From contig JAKBAV010000016.1 of NCBI GenBank assembly GCA_021826225.1, positions 1 through 33,051 on the forward strand: a stretch of DNA of 33,051 nt. Direction: 5' to 3'. The translations under genes were made by a program, and so were the position numbers. Under the pieces are notes generated by a model that did no database searches, had not been told where the DNA came from, and saw only the letters and a program-made list of their open reading frames with translations. Each line of letters begins with the position of its first letter. Position 1 is the first letter of the stretch. Below are positions 8,456 to 15,976 of the stretch, piece by piece. This stretch comes from Pseudomonadota bacterium (GTDB lineage Bacteria; Pseudomonadota; Alphaproteobacteria; Acetobacterales; Acetobacteraceae).

Positions 8456-9682
8456 TCAGCTCCGATACGACCCGTTAATATCAATATATCCATGCGTTAA
8501 ATCGCAGGTCCATACCGTGGCATGGCCGTCGCCCAGCCCGATATCCACCGTGATCTCGATCTCGCCACCCTTCATATGCGCCACAACCGGGGTCTCGTCA
8601 TAGCCCGGCACCACGCCGCCATTCTGCGCCATCCACACCCCGCCCACGGCAACGCCCAGCCGGTCGCGGTCCGCCGGCTCGCCGGCCTTGCCCACGGCCA
8701 TCACGATCCGCCCCCAATTGGCGTCCTCGCCCGCGATGGCGGTTTTAACCAGCGGCGAATTGGCGATGGCAAGCCCGATGCGCTTGGCGGAAGCATGGCT
8801 CACCGCGCCTTCGACCGTAATCGTCACCAGTTTCTGCGCACCTTCGCCGTCGCGCACCACGAGCAGCGCCAGCTCATGCAGCACCTCATGCAGCGCGCGG
8901 CGGAAATCGGCGAGATGCGCGGCGTCGTCCACCGGCTTGTTGCCGGCTTGGCCGGTGGCGAAGAGCAGCACCGTGTCGGAGGTCGAGGTATCGCTGTCGA
9001 TGGTGATGCAGTTGAAACTATGCTCCACACCTTTCGCCAGCATCGCCTGCATGGCCTGCGCCGGGATCGCGGCATCGGTGAAGATGAAGGCCAGCATGGT
9101 CGCCATATCCGGCGCGATCATGCCGCTGCCCTTGGCGATGCCGTTGATCGTAACCTCGACACCGCCGATTTTCGCGCGCCGTGTCGCGCCCTTGGCAAAG
9201 GTATCGGTGGTCATGATGGCGCCGGCGGCCTGCGCGAAGCCGTCAGCCGCCAGCCTGCCTTGCAGCTCGTCCATCACCGCGACGATTTTATGCGCCGGCA
9301 GCGGCTCGCCGATCACCCCGGTGGAGGCCAGGAATATCTGGTCCGCCGTGGTGCCGAGGGTTTGCGCCGCGGCCCGGGCCGTGGTCTCGACCGCGCGCAT
9401 CCCGGCAACGCCGTTGAACACATTGGCATTACCGGCATTCACCACCAACCCGCGCGCCACGCCGCCCTGCAGCGCCTCGCGGCAATAGGTTACCGGGGCG
9501 CCGGGGCAGAGGTTTTTGGTGAACACCCCGGCTACGGTGGTGCCTTCGGCAAATTCCGCCAGCAGCACGTCGGCCCGGCCCTTATAGCGTATCCCCGCCT
9601 CCGCCGTGGCCAGCCTTACCCCGGCCAATGGTGGCATTTCAGGAAGCGGGCGCGCCAGCGGCGAGACGGGCAGCTTGGCCAT
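8456..9682 (-). CDS. argJ: Bifunctional glutamate N-acetyltransferase / ornithine acetyltransferase
   Basis: Recycles the acetyl group from N-acetylornithine to glutamate in arginine synthesis; many members also use acetyl-CoA. The product has 408 residues, the normal length. The self-processing site is KGSGMIAPDMATML, with Thr195 as the predicted new N-terminal nucleophile that splits the precursor into alpha and beta chains. Other family blocks are VNAGNANVFNG, FLASTGVIGEPLP, NCITIDSDTSTSDT and the terminal NGSYRS. The start ATG shares one base with the TAA of the upstream parvulin gene (TAATG), so the two are co-translated. Adjacency to a parvulin gene recurs in Rhodospirillales-like genomes. 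Confidence 0.96.
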   Translation of the reverse strand: MAKLPVSPLARPLPEMPPLAGVRLATAEAGIRYKGRADVLLAEFAEGTTVAGVFTKNLCPGAPVTYCREALQGGVARGLVVNAGNANVFNGVAGMRAVETTARAAAQTLGTTADQIFLASTGVIGEPLPAHKIVAVMDELQGRLAADGFAQAAGAIMTTDTFAKGATRRAKIGGVEVTINGIAKGSGMIAPDMATMLAFIFTDAAIPAQAMQAMLAKGVEHSFNCITIDSDTSTSDTVLLFATGQAGNKPVDDAAHLADFRRALHEVLHELALLVVRDGEGAQKLVTITVEGAVSHASAKRIGLAIANSPLVKTAIAGEDANWGRIVMAVGKAGEPADRDRLGVAVGGVWMAQNGGVVPGYDETPVVAHMKGGEIEITVDIGLGDGHATVWTCDLTHGYIDINGSYRS

Positions 9683-10542
9683 TATTTCGTGGCGGGCGCC
9701 GCGATGGGCGTGCCATCGGGGTTGAACAGCTTGATGGCGACCTTGTTGCGCGCCGCATCGAGTGTGGACTGCACCGCGGCTTCACCGAGCTGCTGCTTGA
9801 TCTGCGCCTGCACGTCGGCCAGCTTGGGCGTCGGAGCGGTGCGCTTGGCCTCGCACAGAATCACGTGCCAGCCGAACTGCGTCTGCACCGGCTTGGTGGT
9901 GTACTTGCCGGGTGCCAGGGCAAAAGCGGCATCCGAGAAGGCCGGGACCATCTCATCCTTGCTGAACCAGCCGAGTTCGCCGCCATTTTTGGCGCCGGGG
10001 TCGATGCTGTATTTCTGTGCCAGCTTGGCGAAATCGGCACCCTTGTTCAGCTGGTCGATGATATCCTGGGCCTTGGCCTCGGTAGCCACCAGGATCTGCC
10101 GCGCCTCGACCTGCTCCGGGCCGGGCTTGTTGGCGTAATCCTTATTGTACTCGGCCTGCACGGCCGCATCGGTCACCTGGCTCATCACCTTCTGCTGCAC
10201 ATAGGCATTTTCGAGCTTGATATTGGCGGCGGCCTGCATCTGCTGCGCCACGGAAGGGGTCTTCTCCAGCCCTTCCTTCAAGGCCGCCGCGAGCACGGCC
10301 TTGCGGTCGACTTCCTGGCTCAGCAGCATCTGGTAGAGCTGGTCAGGCGGCAATTGCTGCGCCTGCGCCGGAACGCTCTGGAGGTCCGCCTGGAGGTCGC
10401 TCATATGGATTTTATACGGGCCGACGATCGCGACCACCGGGTCATGCGCCGTGGGTGCCGTGGCGGGCGCCTGCGTTTGTGCCAGGGCGGCGGGAGCGGC
10501 AAGTACGGCGGCAAGTGCGGCGGCAGAGCGTGACAGGCGCAT
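9682..10542 (-). CDS. Periplasmic parvulin-type peptidyl-prolyl isomerase (PpiC/SurA-like)
   Basis: From the ATG at 10542 it has 286 residues, with a clear signal peptide ending ALA-Q near residue 22. AGAGAAGG lies 10 bases upstream. An upstream in-frame start at 10584 would put 14 charged residues before the signal peptide and is less likely. A SurA-like helical N-domain is followed by a parvulin domain (EQVEARQILVATE to GWHVILCEAKR). That domain contains the hallmarks FAKLAQKYSIDPGAKNGGELGWF and FGWHVI. It probably helps fold outer-membrane or periplasmic proteins. It is translationally coupled to argJ, which has no obvious functional link. Confidence 0.9.
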   Translation of the reverse strand: MRLSRSAAALAAVLAAPAALAQTQAPATAPTAHDPVVAIVGPYKIHMSDLQADLQSVPAQAQQLPPDQLYQMLLSQEVDRKAVLAAALKEGLEKTPSVAQQMQAAANIKLENAYVQQKVMSQVTDAAVQAEYNKDYANKPGPEQVEARQILVATEAKAQDIIDQLNKGADFAKLAQKYSIDPGAKNGGELGWFSKDEMVPAFSDAAFALAPGKYTTKPVQTQFGWHVILCEAKRTAPTPKLADVQAQIKQQLGEAAVQSTLDAARNKVAIKLFNPDGTPIAAPATK

Positions 10543-10589
10543 GAGGCGGTAACCTTCTCTTGAGTTTGCGCTCCTATGCGTCAAACCCC

Positions 10590-10604
10590 GCCTTCCGGCA
10601 AGGC
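10590..10604 (-). terminator. Possible weak terminator after the DUF1295 gene
   Basis: On the minus strand GCCTT-GCCGG-AAGGC forms a 5-bp stem with a 5-base loop, followed by GGGGTTTG. It lies 16 bases beyond the DUF1295 stop, where the sigma-factor operon should end before the parvulin gene. The U-tract is short, so this is tentative. Confidence 0.3.
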
Positions 10605-10620
10605 TGGCGCCGCCAAGCCG

Positions 10621-11397
10621 CTACCTGCCACGGCCAAACCGGGGAAATATCGCGCCGGTACGCGCCTGATACGCGCGGTAGGCGTCGCCCCGGCTTGCCA
10701 GCATCGCGGCTTCCAGCGGCGGCACGCCCGAGGCATAGCGCAAGGTCAGGTACATCAGCCCCGGTGCGAGCAGGCTGAGCAGGCTCCACGGCTGGTGCGC
10801 CGTAATCCCCAGCACCGGCCAGGCGCACCAGAAGAGGAATTCGAACAGGTAATTAGGGTGGCGGGAGGCGCGCCACAGCCCGCTATCGCAAATTTTGCCC
10901 TTATGTGCCGGATCGGCCCGGAAAACGCGCATCTGGCGGTCGGCCAGCGCCTCACCCGCCAGCGCGCAGAGCGCCAAAGTGAAGCCCAGCGCATCGCAAA
11001 GCCGCAAGCCCATGGCCGGCTGGCGGGCCGCGTAGAGCACGGCAATGCCGAGAACCAGGGTGAACGGCCCCTGCGGCAGGACCAGCAACAGCATGTTGCG
11101 CTGGAAGCCGCCCGCCGCCCGCATCCGGGCATAGCGCGCATCCTCCGGGCCACCCGCCACCCGCTTGGCGATATGCCCGCCGAGCCGGACGCACCACAGC
11201 ACGAGCAGCACCGCCACCAGCTCCCGCCGCCATGGCACCAAACCCGCCACCAGCGCGGCACCGGCGCAAACCAGCCCGGTGCCGAAGGTCCAGAACACAT
11301 CCACCCAGCCGGCATTGCCCGCCCGCGCCTGCACCACCCAGGCGCCGAGCATGAGCAGCGACATCGCCACGCCGATGGCGAGACAGGCTACGAGCAT
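10621..11397 (-). CDS. DUF1295 / steroid 5-alpha-reductase-like membrane protein
   Basis: A 258-residue polytopic membrane protein with about six hydrophobic segments. The C-terminal block GLWRASRHPNYLFEFLFW, then YASGVPPLEAAMLASRGDAYRAYQART, is characteristic of DUF1295. That family is related to steroid 5-alpha-reductases and isoprenylcysteine methyltransferases, which reduce or methylate lipid-like substrates with NADPH or SAM. The exact reaction is unknown. It overlaps the end of the methyltransferase gene by 10 bases and closes the rpoE-chrR operon, so I infer a role in stress-induced lipid modification. No strong ribosome site precedes the ATG, which fits coupled translation. Confidence 0.82.
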   Translation of the reverse strand: MLVACLAIGVAMSLLMLGAWVVQARAGNAGWVDVFWTFGTGLVCAGAALVAGLVPWRRELVAVLLVLWCVRLGGHIAKRVAGGPEDARYARMRAAGGFQRNMLLLVLPQGPFTLVLGIAVLYAARQPAMGLRLCDALGFTLALCALAGEALADRQMRVFRADPAHKGKICDSGLWRASRHPNYLFEFLFWCAWPVLGITAHQPWSLLSLLAPGLMYLTLRYASGVPPLEAAMLASRGDAYRAYQARTGAIFPRFGRGR

Positions 11398-12410
11398 GGC
11401 CGCAGCAGGTAATGGCTCACCCCCCAGGCCGCGCCCTGGTCATGCCCGAACAGCCCCGCCGTGGCGAGGAAGAACAGCCGCCAGCGGCGCTGCCATAGTC
11501 TGGCATCCTGGCCATAGGTTTCCCGCAGGATCGGCAGGATAGCCGCCTGATTGGCATCGTATCGCGCGAGCCAGGCCAGAGCGGTCTGCTGGTAATGCCG
11601 TCCGTTCCAGCGCCAGCCCTGTTCAACCCTGAACAGATCGGCGAATTCATGGATCAGCTCATGGCTCGGCATGATGCCGCCGGTAAAAAAATAATTGGCG
11701 ATCCAGTCGGCCTCATCCTCATGGTTGAACCGGTAAGGTTGCCGGGCATGGCTGAACACATGCAGAAACAGCCGCCCGCCCGGCGCCAGCCAGTTACGCA
11801 CGCGGCTGAGCAGACCGCGCCAGTTGGCCATGTGCTCGAACATTTCCACCGAGACGATCCGGTCGAACGCCGTATCGATGCTGAAATCATTCATATCGGC
11901 GGTGATGACCCGGATATTGCCGAGCCCCAGCCGCCGCGCCTCGCTTTCGATGAACAGGCGCTGCGGCGCCGCATTCGATACAGCGGTGATGCTGGCGCCG
12001 GGAAACCGCGCGGCCATGTATAAAGTGAGCGAGCCCCAGCCGCAGCCCAGTTCCAGGATGCGCTGGCCATCCGCCAGCTGCGCGTGCGCGGCGGTTTCCT
12101 CCAGGGCACGCAGCTCGGCGGCGGCCAGATCGGTGCTGCCCTCGAACAGGCAGCATGAATATTTGCGATGCGGGCCGAGACAATGGGCGAAAAATTCCGG
12201 CGGCAATTCGTAATGCTGGCGGTTGGCCGCCTGGGCATGCTCGGCAATGGCGCGCGCCGCCATCTCATCGGCAAAGGCGCCGTTGCGGGGCGGGATGATG
12301 GCAAGCTGCGCCTGCGTGCGCCCGACCAGCCGGGAAATGCCGAAGCGCAGCAGCGCATCGGGCAGCGGTGCGCGTTCGGCGGCGCGGGATATCCGGGCGG
12401 CGAGAGTCAT
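11388..12410 (-). CDS. SAM-dependent methyltransferase, cyclopropane-synthase superfamily
   Basis: A 340-residue class I methyltransferase. The SAM motif is ILELGCGWGSLTLYMA (about 118-133). The cyclopropane-synthase-like features are QHYELPPEFF, KYSCCLF with Cys86 and VEMFEHMANW with Glu192-His193. The length and sequence style resemble the branch that also contains plant coclaurine N-methyltransferase-like enzymes, so the acceptor may be a lipid double bond or an amine. The ATG overlaps the hydrolase stop as ATGA. It is the fourth gene of the rpoE-chrR operon and is clearly not a duplicate of the second homologue at 16740-17960, since motif residues and lengths differ. Substrate is unknown; membrane lipid is inferred from context. 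Confidence 0.85.
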   Translation of the reverse strand: MTLAARISRAAERAPLPDALLRFGISRLVGRTQAQLAIIPPRNGAFADEMAARAIAEHAQAANRQHYELPPEFFAHCLGPHRKYSCCLFEGSTDLAAAELRALEETAAHAQLADGQRILELGCGWGSLTLYMAARFPGASITAVSNAAPQRLFIESEARRLGLGNIRVITADMNDFSIDTAFDRIVSVEMFEHMANWRGLLSRVRNWLAPGGRLFLHVFSHARQPYRFNHEDEADWIANYFFTGGIMPSHELIHEFADLFRVEQGWRWNGRHYQQTALAWLARYDANQAAILPILRETYGQDARLWQRRWRLFFLATAGLFGHDQGAAWGVSHYLLRPCS

Positions 12411-13273
12411 GCGGCATTCCTTTGTTCATTTGTGGGTTGCAGGTCGCGGATGAAGCCGAGGCAATCGGGCAGCACCGGCGCCAGAAATTCCAGCAAAGGC
12501 GACATCGCGCCGATCAGCAGCTTATGATCGAGCCTGGGATAATAACGCGTCTCCACCGCATCGCCCGCCGCGCGCAGCCGGGCCGCCAGGCGCTTGGTGT
12601 TTCGCGGCGCCACCGTGGTGTCGCGCAGTCCCGCCGCGAGAAAAGCAGGCGGCGCGCCGGGGGTGACGAAATTGATCGGCTGGGTGCGGGCGAGCTGATC
12701 CTCCGGCCCGAATACCTGCTTCAGCACAGGGTCCTGCAAAGGCAGAAAATCATACGGCCCGGCAAGGCCGATGAACCCGGCTATATCGCGCGGATTCATC
12801 CCCACGGCCTGGAGATATACCGGATCGAGCGCCAGCATGGCGGCATTATAGGCCCCGGCGGAATGCCCCATCAGCACCAGCCGGTCGGGGTCGCCGCCCA
12901 GCTCCGCCGCATGCCGGGCGGTCCAGGCCACAGCCCCGGCGCAGTCATACAAAAAGGTGGGGAAGCGGACCTGCGGGTAGACGCGGTAATCCGGGATGAC
13001 GGCGATGATGCCGTGCGCGGCCAGAGCGGCGCCGACGAAGCGATACATCGCCTTGCTGCCATCCTCCCAGCTGCCACCGTATAAAAACACCACCACCGGC
13101 GCATCCCTCGCGCCGTCGGGGCGGTAGATATCGAGCTTGCCGCGCGGACCAGGAGCATAGGCGACATCCCGCGTGACGTGAAAATCACCGCTGGCGGTGG
13201 CATTCAGGATCGCCACCGGCGAGCCGCAGGAAGCCAGGCCGAGCAGCAGAAACGGCGCCAGAAATCGCCGCAT
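12407..13273 (-). CDS. Lipoprotein alpha/beta hydrolase (esterase/lipase-like)
   Basis: A 288-residue protein with a lipoprotein signal: MRRFLAPFLLLGLASC, lipobox LASC with Cys16. The alpha/beta-hydrolase domain has the oxyanion motif as YGGSW (usually HGGSW in this esterase/Bd-FAE-type family) and the nucleophile elbow GHSAGA with Ser138. Asp218 (GLRDTTV) and His250 (RLDHKLL) probably complete the triad. It should be anchored to the periplasmic side of a membrane and cleave an ester. Given its place two bases after chrR and before a lipid-type methyltransferase, a phospholipid or acyl ester is a reasonable but unproven substrate. Confidence 0.85.
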   Translation of the reverse strand: MRRFLAPFLLLGLASCGSPVAILNATASGDFHVTRDVAYAPGPRGKLDIYRPDGARDAPVVVFLYGGSWEDGSKAMYRFVGAALAAHGIIAVIPDYRVYPQVRFPTFLYDCAGAVAWTARHAAELGGDPDRLVLMGHSAGAYNAAMLALDPVYLQAVGMNPRDIAGFIGLAGPYDFLPLQDPVLKQVFGPEDQLARTQPINFVTPGAPPAFLAAGLRDTTVAPRNTKRLAARLRAAGDAVETRYYPRLDHKLLIGAMSPLLEFLAPVLPDCLGFIRDLQPTNEQRNAA

Positions 13274-13275
13274 GC

Positions 13276-13929
13276 CTACTGGCCCAGGCGGCGTTGCAGC
13301 CGCCCCAGCCAGCCGCCGAGGCGTAACCCGCCCTCCAGCGCGGCCAGGCAGAGGCAGCCTTCCGCATCGGCGCGCGGCTGGTGCAGCAGCAGCTCATCGC
13401 CCTCGGCCATGTCGCCCGGGCCATAGCTGCCGGTGCAGTCGCTGTAGCCGCCATGCAGAATTTGCGTCAGCTCGTGCAGGGCGTGGCTATGGGTCACAAC
13501 CCCCCGGTTCGCCGCCACGCGCAGCAGCATCACATTGGCCTCCGGCGCCCAGGGCAGCCGCACCTGGCTATAGCGCACACCAGGGCCGAACCACAGCCAG
13601 CGCCCGATATCGCAGCCCGCCAGCACATCCGGCAGCTTCATGCCCGGCGGCAAATGGAGCATCGCGCGGCGCGGCACATGCGGCGCGGTGGTTACGGGCG
13701 GCGGCTCATCCAGCCGTGCCAGCACCTCGGCAAAGGCGGCGGGGGCCAGCGGCTCCAGCTTTTCGGCCTCCATCAATGCGCCGCCCAGCGCCTCGAACCC
13801 CGCCACGCGGGCGCGGCATTGCGGGCAGCCTGTCAGATGCGCCTCAACAACCAAAGCCAGCCCGGCATTGAGCGCGCCGGTGGCGTGGCGGAGCAAGGTA
13901 TCGTCGGCGGGATGATGCGTAATGGTCAT
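13276..13929 (-). CDS. chrR: ChrR-type zinc/cupin anti-sigma factor
   Basis: A 217-residue anti-sigma factor that should hold RpoE inactive until singlet oxygen or a related signal releases it. The N-terminal anti-sigma domain has zinc ligands His6, His31, Cys35 and Cys38 (HLTGCPQC), the same positions as known for R. sphaeroides ChrR. The C-terminal cupin keeps THSHALHE (His147, His149, Glu153) and LLHQPR (His183), matching the second metal site with a uniform shift. All ligands are therefore present. The ATG shares one base with the rpoE TAA (TAATG), giving tight stoichiometric coupling. GYGPGD-like cupin turns support the fold. This is one of the most secure functional calls in the window. 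Confidence 0.95.
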   Translation of the reverse strand: MTITHHPADDTLLRHATGALNAGLALVVEAHLTGCPQCRARVAGFEALGGALMEAEKLEPLAPAAFAEVLARLDEPPPVTTAPHVPRRAMLHLPPGMKLPDVLAGCDIGRWLWFGPGVRYSQVRLPWAPEANVMLLRVAANRGVVTHSHALHELTQILHGGYSDCTGSYGPGDMAEGDELLLHQPRADAEGCLCLAALEGGLRLGGWLGRLQRRLGQ

Positions 13930-14555
13930 TAATCGGCTCCCAGCGCATCGCGCAGCCGGACAAGGGCGAGGCGGATGCGGGATTTAACAGTGCCCAGCGG
14001 CAGGTTCAGCACCTGGGCGATGGCGGCGTGCGGCGTATCGCTGAAGAAGGACAGTTCGATGACCCGGCGCTGCTCACCGGAGAGCACCGCCAGCGCCTCG
14101 CGCATGCGCGCTGCCTGCTCGCTCTCCAGGGTGATGGCCTCGGGCGATGGCGAAAACTCCTCCTCGGGCAGCTGCGGCGCCGGCCCGCGCTGGCGCCGCG
14201 CCTGATCGATCCGCAGATTCCGGGTGATGGTGTACACCCAGGTGGCGGCGCCGGCCCGGGCGGGGTCAAAACTTTCCGCCTTGCGCCAGAGCATCAGCAT
14301 CGTCTCCTGCGCCAACTCCTCGGCGGCGCCGCCGCTCAGCCCGGCCCGCAGGTGGAACGCCTTCAGCCGTGGCGCGAAATGCTTGAACAAGGCGGCGAAG
14401 GCTTGGCGGTCACGCGCCGCCGCGACCAGCCCGATGAGCCGCGCCTGGGCCGCCGCATCGAGCGGAGAGGGCTGATCGACGGCGCTCAACGGCCCAGCCG
14501 GACGGGCAAACGGGCGGCAACGTGCTGGATCGAATATGGCTTCATGCTTGCTCAC
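13929..14555 (-). CDS. rpoE: ECF sigma factor RpoE (ChrR-controlled, ECF11 type)
   Basis: A sigma-70 family ECF factor. Region 2 runs from FAALFKHFAPRLKAFHLR through AEELAQETMLMLWRKAESFDP to WVYTITRNLRIDQARR. Region 4 contains LSGEQRRVIELSFFSDTPHAAIAQVLNLPLGTVKSRIRLALVRLR, a helix-turn-helix for the -35. Pairing with chrR points to the singlet-oxygen sigma factor. The frame is open to a GTG at 14591, but a good autoregulatory promoter (14561-14590) lies inside that extension. Translation must then begin at GTG 14555, at or next to the transcript start (a leaderless message), or at TTG 14489 (186 residues, closer to normal ECF length). I list 14555 as a compromise. Confidence 0.92.
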   Translation of the reverse strand: MSKHEAIFDPARCRPFARPAGPLSAVDQPSPLDAAAQARLIGLVAAARDRQAFAALFKHFAPRLKAFHLRAGLSGGAAEELAQETMLMLWRKAESFDPARAGAATWVYTITRNLRIDQARRQRGPAPQLPEEEFSPSPEAITLESEQAARMREALAVLSGEQRRVIELSFFSDTPHAAIAQVLNLPLGTVKSRIRLALVRLRDALGAD

Positions 14556-14560
14556 AGCCG

Positions 14561-14590
14561 GTTTTACGCAGCCCCGCCGGATTTGGATCA
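14561..14590 (-). promoter_or_regulatory. Predicted RpoE-dependent autoregulatory promoter of rpoE-chrR
   Basis: On the minus strand TGATCC (14585-14590) is followed after exactly 18 bp by TAAAAC (14561-14566). TGATCC is the known -35 core of RpoE/ChrR-controlled promoters in Rhodobacter. The transcript start would be near 14554. Its mirror partner 9 bp away drives the opposite operon. Confidence 0.65.
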
Positions 14591-14599
14591 CTCAAGGCG

Positions 14600-14629
14600 T
14601 GATCCAAGCCCGCCGCCGCCGCGTATAGC
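14600..14629 (+). promoter_or_regulatory. Predicted RpoE-dependent promoter of the lipid-modification operon
   Basis: TGATCC (14600-14605) is followed after exactly 18 bp by TATAGC (14624-14629). The start would be near 14636, leaving a leader of about 18 bases with a perfect AAGGAGG (14643-14649) before the ATG at 14654. The two -35 boxes form the palindrome GGATCAC-N7-GTGATCC. Confidence 0.65.
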
Positions 14630-14653
14630 ATTTGTAATCTACAAGGAGGCCGC

Positions 14654-15976
14654 ATGTCCGACAGGAAAAAAATCGCCGTGGCCGGCGCCGGGATATCGGG
14701 TCTCGCCGCCGCCTGGCTGCTGTCGCGGCGGCATGATGTCACCTTGTTCGAGGCCGAAAACCGCCTGGGCGGGCATAGCCATACGGTGCTCGCCGGCAAG
14801 GTGCCGGTCGATACCGGCTTCATCGTATATAACGAGCCGGCATATCCCAATCTCACGGCCCTGTTCCGGTATATCGGGGTGGCGACGCAACCATCGGACA
14901 TGTCGTTTTCCGTCTCTCTCGATGCCGGACGGGTGGAGTATTCCGGAGGTAGTGTAGCGGGCCTGTTCGCGCAACCGGGCAACCTGCTGCGCCCGCGCTT
15001 CTGGGCCATGCTGCGCGACATCATTCGCTTCTACCGCGAGGCACCCGCCGCCATGCCCCTGCTAGGCGAGACCCGGCTGGATGAGTATCTGCGCGCCGCC
15101 GGCTTCAGCACGGCATTTTGCGAGGATCACCTCTACCCGATGATCGCGGCGGTATGGTCCACCCCGGCGGGGCAGGCCGGGGCGCTGCCGGCGGCATCCT
15201 TCATCCGTTTCTGCGAAAATCACGGGCTGCTGAAGCTCACCGGCCGCCCGGTCTGGCGCAGCGTCACCGGCGGCTCGCGTGAATATGTGGCGCGGCTGCA
15301 GGCGGATTTCCGCGGCCGCATCATGCCGCGCCGCGCCGTGGCTGCCGTGCGGGATATCCAGGGCGGCGTCGAGCTGCGCGATTCAACCGGCGCCGTGCAG
15401 ACCTTCGACGCGGTGGTGCTGGCCATGCATGCCGACCAGGCGCTGCGCCTGCTCGCCGACCCCAGCCCCAGGGAGCGCGAGCTGCTTGGCGCCTTCCGTT
15501 ACACCAGCAACACCGCCGTGCTGCATCAGGATGCGCGGGCGATGCCGCGCCGGAAAGCCGCCTGGGCCGCCTGGAACTATGCCGGCGGCGGCACGGCCGA
15601 GGCGCCGGTCGCCGTCACCTACTGGATGAACCCGCTACAGGCCCTGCCCGGCAGCCAGGATTACTTCGTCACCCTCAACCCGCATATCGAGCCCAACCCG
15701 GCGCGCGTGCTGCATAGCCAGGTCTATGAGCATCCCATCTTCGATGTCCCGGCCTTGCGCGCGCAAAAAAGCCTCTGGGAGCTGCAAGGCGGCAAGCACC
15801 GCTGGTTCTGCGGCGCCTATTTCGGCGCCGGCTTCCATGAGGACGGGTTGCAGGCCGGGCTGGCCGTGGCCGAGGCGCTGGGCGGCGTGCGCCGCCCCTG
15901 GCAGGTGGCCGCGCCGAGCGGGCGCATCTGCGTTCCGGCGGCGGCGCTGGCACCGGCCCTGGAGGCGGCGGCATGA
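14654..15976 (+). CDS. Flavin amine-oxidase-like protein, UfaD-type desaturase candidate
   Basis: A 440-residue NAD/FAD-binding protein. The N-terminal dinucleotide fold has GAGISG at 11-16, an acidic strand end (LFEAE) and RLGGHSHT, as in flavin-containing amine oxidases and phytoene-desaturase-like enzymes. FSTAFCEDHLYPMIAAVWSTP and the C-terminal FCGAYFGAGFHEDGLQAGLAVAEAL are typical of the NAD(P)-binding proteins found beside DUF1365 and cyclopropane-synthase genes. In R. sphaeroides, a homologue in the RpoE regulon (UfaD) desaturates a methylated acyl chain during furan fatty acid synthesis. This gene is first in the rightward operon under a predicted RpoE promoter, with AAGGAGG 4 bases before its ATG. 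Its stop overlaps the next start (ATGA). UfaD-like function is inferred from family and position. Confidence 0.82.
   Translation: MSDRKKIAVAGAGISGLAAAWLLSRRHDVTLFEAENRLGGHSHTVLAGKVPVDTGFIVYNEPAYPNLTALFRYIGVATQPSDMSFSVSLDAGRVEYSGGSVAGLFAQPGNLLRPRFWAMLRDIIRFYREAPAAMPLLGETRLDEYLRAAGFSTAFCEDHLYPMIAAVWSTPAGQAGALPAASFIRFCENHGLLKLTGRPVWRSVTGGSREYVARLQADFRGRIMPRRAVAAVRDIQGGVELRDSTGAVQTFDAVVLAMHADQALRLLADPSPRERELLGAFRYTSNTAVLHQDARAMPRRKAAWAAWNYAGGGTAEAPVAVTYWMNPLQALPGSQDYFVTLNPHIEPNPARVLHSQVYEHPIFDVPALRAQKSLWELQGGKHRWFCGAYFGAGFHEDGLQAGLAVAEALGGVRRPWQVAAPSGRICVPAAALAPALEAAA

Noticed and set aside
8522-10138. A 538-residue plus-strand frame
   Set aside because: It is antisense to argJ and the parvulin gene, both certain. 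The product is His/Arg/Gly-rich without any recognisable motif.
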